From: Paramacrobiotus metropolitanus
Taxonomy: Eukaryota; Tardigrada; Eutardigrada; Parachela; Macrobiotidae
Assembly (NCBI RefSeq): GCF_019649055.1
Contig: NW_026570407.1
Location: forward strand, 110,563-174,562
DNA: 64,000 nucleotides
Direction of reading: 5' to 3'
In this document: piece after piece, positions 15,334 to 22,936 of the stretch
How the letters are laid out: each line of letters starts with the position of its first letter
How positions within the stretch are numbered: the stretch's first letter is position 1
The notes under the pieces: model-generated
What the model was told of the DNA's origin: nothing
The model's database searches: none
Seen by the model: the letters and a program-made list of their open reading frames with translations, nothing else
Made by a program: the position numbers and the translations under genes

Positions 15334-18300
15334 CGGCCCAGTCGCAAAGGTCATCCCCGATATTGCCGCCTTTCCCAGAATCGGGAGGCCTGTCACTGTT
15401 AGACATCGGAACGCCTCGTATGAGAACACCGCAGCAACTGGGAGCGCAAAGACTTCACAGGAACTCGCCACAAAAAGGAGCGAGGCGAGGAGGAAATAGG
15501 TTCGACTCACCACGACCGCGAGGCGTACTGCCGTCGCTGGGCCCAAACTTGGAGCAGGTCGGACCAGATGGTCTACGGGCAACGCCCCCGGGTGAACCAA
15601 CGGTGCACGATTACTCACCGAAACTTCCGTTGGACATGAAAGAAGATGATGCGCGACTGAACGTGATAGTGGGCAACGAAGAAGGACTGACAGCTGCTGA
15701 TACAGCGGCCATTGGGGACTTTAACCGAATGTGCCGGGATCTCTATAGAATCCACATGCGAGTCGAGGACGAACATGCATTCTATGGAAGGTTGATGAGT
15801 CTGGACGCGATCATTGAAGCAGTCCATATCGCGATGAAGGAAAAGACTAAAAGCATCGAAGTGAAACGTAAAGAGTTGGCGATCAGAATCGCTTCGATGA
15901 AACAGTACCATCCGGCTCTAACCAACAGAAAATGGCCGCCGATGATCGAGAAGATACAGATATTCCTTAAGACGATTCCCAAAGAAAGGGGACCCTCAGC
16001 AAGCAGCGCGGCGGGGCCATCACGGACATCAGTCGAAGCACCAGTAGAGGAGATGTCGGACAGTGCTCTCCTGGAAACAAAGAGAAAAATTGAGACAGAA
16101 TTAACCGAACGAGCAGAAAGGTCACGAACCAGTTCAACCGCAGGATCAGTACGCGGACGTACCAGTTCGGTTACAGAGCCGTCTAGCGGGACCGTAAAAA
16201 GCGGAAAAAGAGTAAGGTCACCGACGACAAGTCCAAAAGAAAGTGACAAGAAGGACCAACGGACGAAAAAGGTCACGACGAGTAAAGCACCGATTCCAGT
16301 GGGTAGAAAGAGTGCACCACCCACGCCGCCGGATCCTGAAGCTGCTTCAGTTCGACTTCCGAAGTGCCGGACTTTTACAGTTAAATACACTGGAACTGAC
16401 CATAACGAACGAAAGGTCACCGCTCGGATAGTCGATAAAAGAACGAATAAGGAGATTGATTCATATAATCCCCTAGCGGACAAGTCATTCAAAACTGAAA
16501 TTGGAGAAAGGGCAAAGACAGAAGTCCATGAGGCGTTACAGTTCATTCCCCCGGAGGAACGCCATAATCCGAGAGTCCTTATTCAGATGATGAAGCACGT
16601 GGTGTCCAAAGTTGCGGTCGAAGAAAACGCATGGATCCGTATTAAGGTGGGCACAAATGACGACCACTTAGCATATACATACACAGTGGACGGGAAATTG
16701 CTGACGAAAGAGAGAATTCGGCCGAAACCAACAGCAGACCCAGACCCGAGTAGGCGAACATTAGACGATTACGAATCAACCCTGAAGTACACCGATGGAA
16801 CAAGCAGGAAAATGACGCTAACACTCCACTTCGGCGATGGAACAACGGATTGCATAACCGCAGTAATCGTCGACCCGATAACGGGAGATCCGATCCCATA
16901 CGCTCCATGGGATGCGTCAGAAGAGAGTGCCGAACACGCCAATCGGGCAGCACTTGAACAGTTGTGGAATTTGATACCAGTAAGTGAACGTCAAGACTCT
17001 TTGATTCAAGCGAATACGCTGATCAGCATGATGCGACATCGAGCGGAGATAGACGAAGCCCATTTTCGACTTACAAGAAAAACGGAAAACGGAGCGTATA
17101 AAACGGTGTTTTATGACGCGAAGGAAAACCCCCTGTGGGAGATCGTTACACAGGCACCGGCTAAAGAAACACCACATTTGGAAATTCAGGCCCAAAACCC
17201 GGCACAAGAAAGTGGAGCCGGAGAGATGGCAGAGGCCTCCGTAGCCGAAAAGGCAGGAACGGAGAGTACCCGGAGACCATCGGAACTGGACGAATCAGAA
17301 GAGGAGGAAGCTAACGATGATTCGGCAGAGGAACAGGCCGACGAAGACGACGACAGGGCCCAGGAGCCCGAGGAAGATAAACAGCCTCCAAAAGTGGTCG
17401 TTAAACCGAGGAAAGCGGCTAAACTAGAAGAGGCCATGAACCGTGAGAAGGTCAAGAAAGGTGAATTCCTAAAGAAACGGAAGGAAGAAGAAGATAAGAA
17501 GAAAAAGAGTGGTGATGAAAGCGAGAGTACGAGCGCCCGGAAGAAAAAGGGAGAAAGAAAGAAGAAAGACGAACCGTCGTCCCATGATGTCGAGATATTG
17601 GACGAATCAGTCGGTGAAGCGGAAGAAAGGTCATCCGTACCTATCATTCCTAAGAAATTCGTTATCGAATCGGCTACATCAAAATCAAAGGTCACCGAGC
17701 CTGAGCCGTCAACATCCAAAGGAAAGGTCATAGCTGTGAAACAGCTTGTTCCAGTCGTCATCTCGGCATCTTCTACGAAAGAGCGTAGGGAAAAAGGAAC
17801 GCGAGAAAAGGCAAAACGAGAGACGTCTCGTGAATCGGAAGCATCGGAAGTGAGCCTTCCAAGTACTTCGACGGTTAGTACGAGGTCACACACGGACCCG
17901 AAAACGATTAGACCCAGAACCGCGGAGCCAGGAAGCCTAGCGGAGGCTCTTGAGAGAGGGAAAAAAGCAAAGAGCGAACCCGCAAAGTTGAAAAAGAAAG
18001 GAAAAGAGGCCATGAAAATCGACGCATTGGCAATGGCCAACTACATCGAACCGGACGGTGACAGTGAACTTGATTACTCGGGCGATGAAGCGGAATTCGA
18101 AGATCCAGACAGCGATAATATGACCACGATTGACGAAATTATTGATGCGTTCAACGGAGCGGAGAAAAACTTTACACGAATAAGAACCACATCAGTAACG
18201 TCGAAATTCAGAACGGGTTTAAAGAAATATCTGAGGAAGGATAAGCACCGTAGTTTTACCAAACAGAAGTTCGATGTGGTATTGGAATACGCTCGGAATG

Positions 18301-18341
18301 CGGGAAAACTTCTCCAGAAACATCCGAATTTCGCGTATTAG
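15303..18341 (+). CDS. ORF-B, central segment with a tandemly repeated domain
   Basis: About 1012 residues, continuing ORF-B in the -1 frame. A helical region lies at about 15650-15990. A pair of homologous ~120-residue domains follows: unit 1 at about 16370-16715 and unit 2 at about 16780-17140. Both show the pattern ITA/VTA-x-IVD-x2-T...Y-x-P...RA-x2-E...IP-x2-ER...LI-x-MM-x-H...D-x-K/N-L, so the domain was duplicated within the protein. A long acidic/basic disordered region (17190-18060) with many Lys/Glu runs comes next, then a compact C-terminal helical region (FRTGLKKYLRKDKHRSF). It ends at TAG 18339-18341, with the frame open beyond. I do not recognise the fold; its position after integrase and lack of membrane segments argue against an envelope protein. 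Confidence 0.65.
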   Translation: MGHGGFGGILAAQSQRSSPILPPFPESGGLSLLDIGTPRMRTPQQLGAQRLHRNSPQKGARRGGNRFDSPRPRGVLPSLGPNLEQVGPDGLRATPPGEPTVHDYSPKLPLDMKEDDARLNVIVGNEEGLTAADTAAIGDFNRMCRDLYRIHMRVEDEHAFYGRLMSLDAIIEAVHIAMKEKTKSIEVKRKELAIRIASMKQYHPALTNRKWPPMIEKIQIFLKTIPKERGPSASSAAGPSRTSVEAPVEEMSDSALLETKRKIETELTERAERSRTSSTAGSVRGRTSSVTEPSSGTVKSGKRVRSPTTSPKESDKKDQRTKKVTTSKAPIPVGRKSAPPTPPDPEAASVRLPKCRTFTVKYTGTDHNERKVTARIVDKRTNKEIDSYNPLADKSFKTEIGERAKTEVHEALQFIPPEERHNPRVLIQMMKHVVSKVAVEENAWIRIKVGTNDDHLAYTYTVDGKLLTKERIRPKPTADPDPSRRTLDDYESTLKYTDGTSRKMTLTLHFGDGTTDCITAVIVDPITGDPIPYAPWDASEESAEHANRAALEQLWNLIPVSERQDSLIQANTLISMMRHRAEIDEAHFRLTRKTENGAYKTVFYDAKENPLWEIVTQAPAKETPHLEIQAQNPAQESGAGEMAEASVAEKAGTESTRRPSELDESEEEEANDDSAEEQADEDDDRAQEPEEDKQPPKVVVKPRKAAKLEEAMNREKVKKGEFLKKRKEEEDKKKKSGDESESTSARKKKGERKKKDEPSSHDVEILDESVGEAEERSSVPIIPKKFVIESATSKSKVTEPEPSTSKGKVIAVKQLVPVVISASSTKERREKGTREKAKRETSRESEASEVSLPSTSTVSTRSHTDPKTIRPRTAEPGSLAEALERGKKAKSEPAKLKKKGKEAMKIDALAMANYIEPDGDSELDYSGDEAEFEDPDSDNMTTIDEIIDAFNGAEKNFTRIRTTSVTSKFRTGLKKYLRKDKHRSFTKQKFDVVLEYARNAGKLLQKHPNFAY

Positions 18342-18404
18342 GCTAAACTGTTCAGACCGTCAAGCTCGGATAAGTCGCTGACGACTCCAAACGAAGATAC
18401 CGCA

Positions 18405-19301
18405 ATGCGAGTAGAAAGGGCAATCGCGGGAATGACAAGCCCGTTGGGGTCAACGAGTCACCGGATCAGCCAATACATCAACGCTGTTTGGAATGACGGA
18501 AAAGGATTGATAAAGGAAATCGATACAGCCACTGAACGCGCGTTGCCAAGGATGATAAAACAGAATATCCTGTCCACAACGAACGCACATAAAGGATATC
18601 CGATCCGATATACAAGAGTGGGCCTAATACCGCCGGAAAAACAAGGCCACTGTAATATGTCCGACAGTCAGGAGACGGAAAGGGTGCCATCGAGGGGAGA
18701 CCCGACAACTCCCATATTGAACCGAATCGCGCAGTTAACAGCTGAGGAAGGAACCGTACGGGTTAAAGCACAAGTACCGAAAGTGTCGAAAAAGAAGGGA
18801 CCCATGGATTCCGAATCCGAGGAGAGTGACGACGACAACTCTGCTGCCCGTGCCTCTGGAACGCCTCTGGAACCGGACACAGAAAAGCCTAAAGGTCAAG
18901 AGACACCAGTAACTGCGACGGAAGAAATTCAACCAAAAGGTCATGGGACTTCAGAAAAACGGGAGAAAGAAAAGGTCATGCTCCCGATGGACAAGGCAGC
19001 GGCAGAAGCAGAAGCAGCCTCCGCGCGACAAGTGTATCAGAAATCATTGTTCGCACCACTGAAGGATGCCTTCGAGAAAGAACGGTCAAAGTCGGCGGAT
19101 GAACTGGGAGGTCATGAGACTTTACCACAGGAAGAGAAAACGGTTGAACCGAAATCTGCCCAGTCATCATCAGGCTCGTTGGCAAAATTGAAGATAGATG
19201 AACAGGCGACCGATGCAACGGACTCGGCAAAACCCCCCCCAGAAAACGGAAACCAAAGAGGCGACAGATTATTTGCTCGGAGTGCCGTTAGATGTGAATA
19301 A
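18405..19301 (+). CDS. ORF-B, third segment after in-frame TAG
   Basis: It is in the same frame as the central segment and open from 18342, so TAG 18339-18341 (one transition from CAG) is an internal stop; the first ATG is 18405. About 80 residues of plausible folded protein (SHRISQYINAVWNDGKGLI... to about 18640) precede a charged Ser/Thr/Glu/Lys-rich disordered region with AAAGGTCA-encoded residues. The frame ends at TAA 19299-19301, but coding potential moves to the +1 frame at a run of eight C (19233-19240), so the last 60 bases here are out of frame. Confidence 0.6.
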   Translation: MRVERAIAGMTSPLGSTSHRISQYINAVWNDGKGLIKEIDTATERALPRMIKQNILSTTNAHKGYPIRYTRVGLIPPEKQGHCNMSDSQETERVPSRGDPTTPILNRIAQLTAEEGTVRVKAQVPKVSKKKGPMDSESEESDDDNSAARASGTPLEPDTEKPKGQETPVTATEEIQPKGHGTSEKREKEKVMLPMDKAAAEAEAASARQVYQKSLFAPLKDAFEKERSKSADELGGHETLPQEEKTVEPKSAQSSSGSLAKLKIDEQATDATDSAKPPPENGNQRGDRLFARSAVRCE

Positions 19302-19797
19302 TCGGACATGGAACGAAGTACAGGCTGCGCTCCAGAGTATTCGAGAAAAAGAAATGCTTGGTACCGACCTCAAAAGACAATTCGCGGTAAACTCGAACGG
19401 AAGATCGTCACTAAATATGACCGAACGAGTCCTGAAACGGGCATATAAGGAAGGAAGACTGGGATGTAAATATAACAAAGATAACAAAGTCATCTACTAT
19501 CTTCCGAAACAGGGCACGGAACGCACGCCCAGACTAAAAATGGAACTGGAAGCTTGGAAAATAGCCATTACAGATGTGGCTTTGGACGCCATTGGCGGCA
19601 CCAATGGAGCGTCATGGGGTGACCTTTCGAATTTCATGGCCGTCCATTATGAGTTGGGAGAATTGAATATTGAGAACGATAAAGAATGGATAAAGAATGC
19701 CGTAGAAGCATTGATTGCAGATGACGTGCTTCATATCAAACAGGATGGCCGAATTGACTTCAAACCATATCAACCGCCGGCGAAGGAGTCTGAGTGA
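19198..19797 (+). CDS. ORF-B, C-terminal segment with two winged-helix-like modules
   Basis: The frame enters from the previous segment at the C8 run 19233-19240, so the apparent start at 19198 is not real. Two compact helical modules are seen: one at about 19310-19510 (WNEVQAALQSIREKEM... ending in a beta-like KVIYYLP) and one at about 19550-19770 (DVALDAIGG...ASWGDLSNFMAVHY...VEALIADDVLHIKQDGRIDF). Their helix-helix-helix-strand order and final 'wing' resemble winged-helix or linker-histone-type DNA-binding folds; this is judged by eye only. It ends at TGA 19795-19797, 10 bases before a perfect 12-bp hairpin. Confidence 0.6.
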   Translation: MNRRPMQRTRQNPPQKTETKEATDYLLGVPLDVNNRTWNEVQAALQSIREKEMLGTDLKRQFAVNSNGRSSLNMTERVLKRAYKEGRLGCKYNKDNKVIYYLPKQGTERTPRLKMELEAWKIAITDVALDAIGGTNGASWGDLSNFMAVHYELGELNIENDKEWIKNAVEALIADDVLHIKQDGRIDFKPYQPPAKESE

Positions 19798-20140
19798 ATG
19801 AGAAGCGTGTAATATGCAGCGAGCAATGAACCCTGCATATTACAGAAAAAGCATAAAATAGTTAAAAACGAAAGAGAAAAGCTTTACGGGAAATAAGAGC
19901 GAAAAGGTCAACCTCAGAAATAGCGACAACAAGACTAATAGAAAAGGTCACAGTAGTCAGAAAGTGCTGATAACGTGAGAAAGGTCACCACGTTACAGTG
20001 ACAGAGAGGGCAGCATGAGCTAGGAAAGTCTCAGCTCAGTAACGGAATAGGCGTAAAAATGATAGAAAAGCCTTGATAATGGATAAGAATGGAAACGAGT
20101 TACACAGAAAGGTTTCTATGACGGATTGTTTTAATTGCAG
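19798..20140 (+). other. ORF-B/ORF-C intergenic region: hairpins, motif copies and splice-acceptor-like end
   Basis: Non-coding. It holds a perfect 12-bp hairpin (TGTAATATGCAG 19808-19819, CTGCATATTACA 19833-19844) just after the ORF-B stop. AAAGGTCA copies occupy the loops of two more hairpins: GACTA/TAGTC 19933-19937/19954-19958 and TAACGTG/CACGTTA 19971-19977/19989-19995. TGAGCT/AGCTCA follows near 20014-20036. It ends with a classic acceptor-like tract, TTGTTTTAATTGCAG (AG at 20139-20140), right before ORF-C coding, which suits splicing of an ORF-C subgenomic RNA. Confidence 0.6.
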
Positions 20141-20353
20141 ATTTCAAACGAAGAAAATGGCACAAAAGGTCAAGCCACTCCTAAAAGTTCAGGAACGGCA
20201 TCGGAGATAAACAGATCTACGGGCTATAACTCCAAGTGTCCGGACTGTTTACGGAATAACAGAAAGGTCGACAAGAAGTTCCCGTGCTACACATGCGTTC
20301 ACAAGTTGGGGGACCCACACATTGTTTCACTTATGCCGCCAGAACGAGAGTAA
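20141..20353 (+). CDS. ORF-C, N-terminal Cys-rich segment (frameshifted)
   Basis: The frame is open from just upstream of the acceptor-like AG at 20139-20140 and has no convincing in-frame ATG, so the start codon may come from a spliced 5' exon. It encodes a short polar stretch, then a C-x2-C-x12-C-x2-C cluster (CPDC...CYTC, about 20237-20296) followed by His, a probable zinc-binding module. It ends at TGA-free overlap, stopping at TAA 20351-20353, but the main ORF-C is in the +1 frame. A run of five G at 20308-20312 is the likely site of a one-base insertion linking the two. Confidence 0.55.
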   Translation: MSNEENGTKGQATPKSSGTASEINRSTGYNSKCPDCLRNNRKVDKKFPCYTCVHKLGDPHIVSLMPPERE

Positions 20354-22295
20354 TGTTCTACAGGCGCTTAGAGGATTTAGACGAGATGACGTGTTTACAC
20401 GACCCCGTTCGCCTCCGCAGAGAGAAAGGTCACGCGGACATTCACGCGAACACGAACGGACTTCTGAAAGACGAAGCGAAAGGTCACGCGAACGTTCTCA
20501 CGACAGAGATTACCGTGGCGGAAGAGGATGGGTGCGCCATGGAAACGAGATAACCGAGACAAGTATTCAGCGGAAAATCGATACGGCAAAGATTTTGGCC
20601 GCGACAAGAGGACGCGAAGAGCAACGGCGTGCGGAGACATACCGTACAGAGCCTGAAAAGAAAGGTCATCAGGTGCCGTTGGAAGTTGGATTCCGCAACC
20701 GCAATGTTCGAATGTCAACACCGGAAAGGTCATGGGATAAAAGACGTGAACATACCCGGAATCGAACGCCAGACCCACAAGATAAGCGATGGCAGGAAAG
20801 AGCCAGGTATTATGCGGGTTTTGAGTCTGGCGCAAGTAAAAGGTCATCGAGCGCAGAAAGGGAAGATTCACCCCCAAAGTATCAAAGAATGGAGTCCACG
20901 ATCCATGTGGTGAATCCCATCGTGAGTGCGGCACAAGAAGACGACCCGATGGAAGGGGCCAGCTCAGTTGCGGATTTGACGCCCCAAGATAACGCGACCC
21001 ATCGACGGAACGTAATTCTGGATAGCGACCTTCAACCGGCTACACCGGCGAGTAATGAACCGCCGCAGTTAGAACCTGGAAAACAAAGCGCACAAGAAAG
21101 TCTGCGCGAGCCGGATGAACGCGATCGGCGAACGACTTCCAGATTCAATAACCGACACCCCGACACAATCGACATGATATACGATATGCGCGACACCGAC
21201 GAACAAAAGACGGAAATTTGCCGATACAAGGGAATTGACGATGATTCGGCGGAGGCGAATAAGATTCACACGATTCTGAATCAGCTTCGCCAGTTTTTAC
21301 TCGATTCTGGGTACGCGAGAGAGATTAAGAGGGGAGTGGAAGAAGGAACTTTTCGTCGACTATACATTCCTCGTGACTCTGCGCGAGATTGTTATCTCCC
21401 CATCCGACGAAATGGATTACACAGTTTGCTGGATTTGAGCCTATTGGACGTGCCATTGGACACGACTGACCCAGTCGGGATGACACAATTTTATTACACA
21501 GACTATGATGAACGACAGGAATATGCGGCTCAGTTCGTCTTACGACACGTAAATCCGGCCTTCAAGTTGCTTGCAGCTAGAGCATCGATCGGATTACAGG
21601 TGGATCCCACAGACCATGCCGCAAAAAGGATGGGGCAGAAGGTCTTCGCTGCGAGATTGGCACACTATAAAACACAGAACCAATTGGTTTCTAACACCAT
21701 GAAGGATGATATTCCACCGCTCTTCCGACCTCATGTGGCGAAACTGGGAGAGCCTATGGAACATGTCGGAATAGCCCACACGGCTCGCAAGGCGTTGAAG
21801 AAGTGTAAGACAAGAAGGGAAAAGGGTAATCTTACACAGCGCCATGCCTTCCAAGTTGAAGAAAGGATTAACCGGATCAAGGATACTATGGGAAGCGACT
21901 ACGTCGAACCTGTGGACGGAGTAGACGTCTACATTAATGAGTTTTTGGTGAACAAAGGCGACCGACGCCCAGAACGCGCTCCTAACCAGATAGAACGACG
22001 CGGTCTAAGAAACCAGCAACTCCGCGATAATCTCGCTGATGTGCAACGGCGATTGGCGGATGACCCTAACAACCGGAGACTGCGGTTGGAAGAGAATGAC
22101 GCACGCCATCGGGTAGAGGCGGTCAAAAGAAGTCGCCAAGGGAAAGGTCGCGGTCAGCGAGAAGTTGACCCGGAAAAGGTCATGGCAGTTGGTCCCACGG
22201 AACCAGTTGACCGAACGTCTGACCGAAATCAACCAGAAAGTGCCAAGAAACGCCCGCCAAGAGATGGCGAGGACGATTCAAATGAAATGGGATAG
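20322..22295 (+). CDS. ORF-C, RS-rich region and C-terminal helical domain, unknown function
   Basis: About 657 residues. The apparent start at 20322 is out of continuity; the frame is probably entered from the Cys-rich segment at the G5 run 20308-20312. A strongly Arg/Ser-rich region (about 20390-20560, RERSRGHSREHERTSERR-type) resembles the RS domains of splicing factors. A disordered linker follows. A compact, conserved-looking domain covers about 21150-21960 with RYKGIDDD, LNQLRQFLLDSGYAREIKRG, RRLYIPRD and FYYTDYDERQEYAAQFVLRHVNP segments. A basic helical tail follows. There is no signal peptide or membrane segment. I recognise no family; nucleic-acid binding is plausible from the RS region and zinc-like module. 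The stop TAG 22293-22295 is inside a perfect hairpin. Confidence 0.65.
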   Translation: MFHLCRQNESNVLQALRGFRRDDVFTRPRSPPQRERSRGHSREHERTSERRSERSRERSHDRDYRGGRGWVRHGNEITETSIQRKIDTAKILAATRGREEQRRAETYRTEPEKKGHQVPLEVGFRNRNVRMSTPERSWDKRREHTRNRTPDPQDKRWQERARYYAGFESGASKRSSSAEREDSPPKYQRMESTIHVVNPIVSAAQEDDPMEGASSVADLTPQDNATHRRNVILDSDLQPATPASNEPPQLEPGKQSAQESLREPDERDRRTTSRFNNRHPDTIDMIYDMRDTDEQKTEICRYKGIDDDSAEANKIHTILNQLRQFLLDSGYAREIKRGVEEGTFRRLYIPRDSARDCYLPIRRNGLHSLLDLSLLDVPLDTTDPVGMTQFYYTDYDERQEYAAQFVLRHVNPAFKLLAARASIGLQVDPTDHAAKRMGQKVFAARLAHYKTQNQLVSNTMKDDIPPLFRPHVAKLGEPMEHVGIAHTARKALKKCKTRREKGNLTQRHAFQVEERINRIKDTMGSDYVEPVDGVDVYINEFLVNKGDRRPERAPNQIERRGLRNQQLRDNLADVQRRLADDPNNRRLRLEENDARHRVEAVKRSRQGKGRGQREVDPEKVMAVGPTEPVDRTSDRNQPESAKKRPPRDGEDDSNEMG

Positions 22296-22319
22296 TGCTG
22301 ATCGCTAGGATCACACTAT
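22292..22319 (+). other. Perfect hairpin overlapping the ORF-C stop codon
   Basis: ATAGTG 22292-22297 pairs with CACTAT 22314-22319, and TGATC 22299-22303 with GATCA 22309-22313, giving an 11-bp stem with one bulged C and loop GCTAG. The TAG stop of ORF-C (22293-22295) is in the 5' arm, as Gag's TAG is in the frameshift stem at 4222-4251. Confidence 0.65.
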
Positions 22320-22374
22320 TAAAAGGGCGTCTACGGCATATGTCGGTACGTCACAAAAATGAAATATGGTGTGG

Positions 22375-22382
22375 TATATAAG
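22375..22382 (+). promoter_or_regulatory. TATA box (TATATAAG), possible 3' LTR promoter
   Basis: TATATAAG in an otherwise non-coding region, about 80 bases after ORF-C. If this region is the start of the 3' LTR, transcripts would begin near 22405-22412. The hairpin array at 22484-22936 would then be in the 5' leader of element RNA made from the matching 5' LTR. A purine run ATTAAAAGGG (22318-22327) upstream could be the polypurine tract. No 5' LTR is available in the window to test this. Confidence 0.4.
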
Positions 22383-22483
22383 GGCGACATGACATATTAC
22401 CATAAACTGTATTTGTGTATTTGTTGTTTTCAGCATTTATAGCACAGAACCGCAAAGGATAAAGAAATCATGTGGAGCAGCGA

Positions 22484-22936
22484 TTGGGGTTGAAATTGAT
22501 TCGGTCCATAAAGCCGGCCCCAAGGGAGTAGCTACGGCAGTTAGCCGGCCCTCCTCCTTAAGCGATTCAGTGTTATAAATTGGCAAGAGAAACTACGGTA
22601 ATTAAGCCGGATCTCTTGAATACGAAAGTGGGCCACAAGCGGCGAAAAAGAGAAAGACAACAGGTGGAAATATTAATGAGGTAAATTTGATGCGGCAGCC
22701 AGCCGGCCTCATTAGAGTTGCTACGGTAAACTATGCCGGCAATCCCTCCGAGCGATTCAGTGTTGAAAATTAACGAGAGAAATAGCGGTAACCAAGCCGG
22801 ATCTCTCGTACCGAAGCTGGGCCACAAGCGGCGAACAAGAGTTAAAGATTTAATGTGGAAGCGTCGTGGGGTAAATTTAATGCGGTAGTTAGCCGGCCCC
22901 ATCAGAGATGCTACGGTAAACTTTGCCGGCACTCTG
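22484..22936 (+). repeat. Array of eight hairpins in an A-B-C order (about 190-bp period), conserved CGG...CCG core
   Basis: Outer arms: TTGGGG/CCCCAA (22484-22489/22518-22523); AAGG+GAG / CTC+CCTT (22522-22528/22551-22559); CAAGAGA/TCTCTTG (22584-22590/22612-22618); TAATGAGG/CCTCATTA (22674-22681/22707-22714); TTGC/GCAA (22718-22721/22739-22742); ACGAGAGA/TCTCTCGT (22773-22780/22802-22809); TGGGG/CCCCA (22867-22871/22897-22901); CAGAG/CTCTG (22903-22907/22932-22936). Each encloses CGG, a 7-9 base apical loop, and CCGG. Equivalent hairpins one period apart differ by paired substitutions (TGAGG/CCTCA against TGGGG/CCCCA, and CAAGAGA/TCTCTTG against CGAGAGA/TCTCTCG), so pairing is preserved. 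This is a candidate structured RNA of the element. Confidence 0.8.

Noticed and set aside
15782-18040. Long - strand ORFs (15782-16546, 17186-18040)
   Set aside because: Shadows of ORF-B; the sense strand carries the duplicated domain and continuous coding, the antisense products are Ser/Phe-rich without features.
14884-19797. ORF-B as an envelope gene
   Set aside because: It is in the envelope position, but there is no signal peptide, transmembrane helix, furin-like site or fusion peptide.
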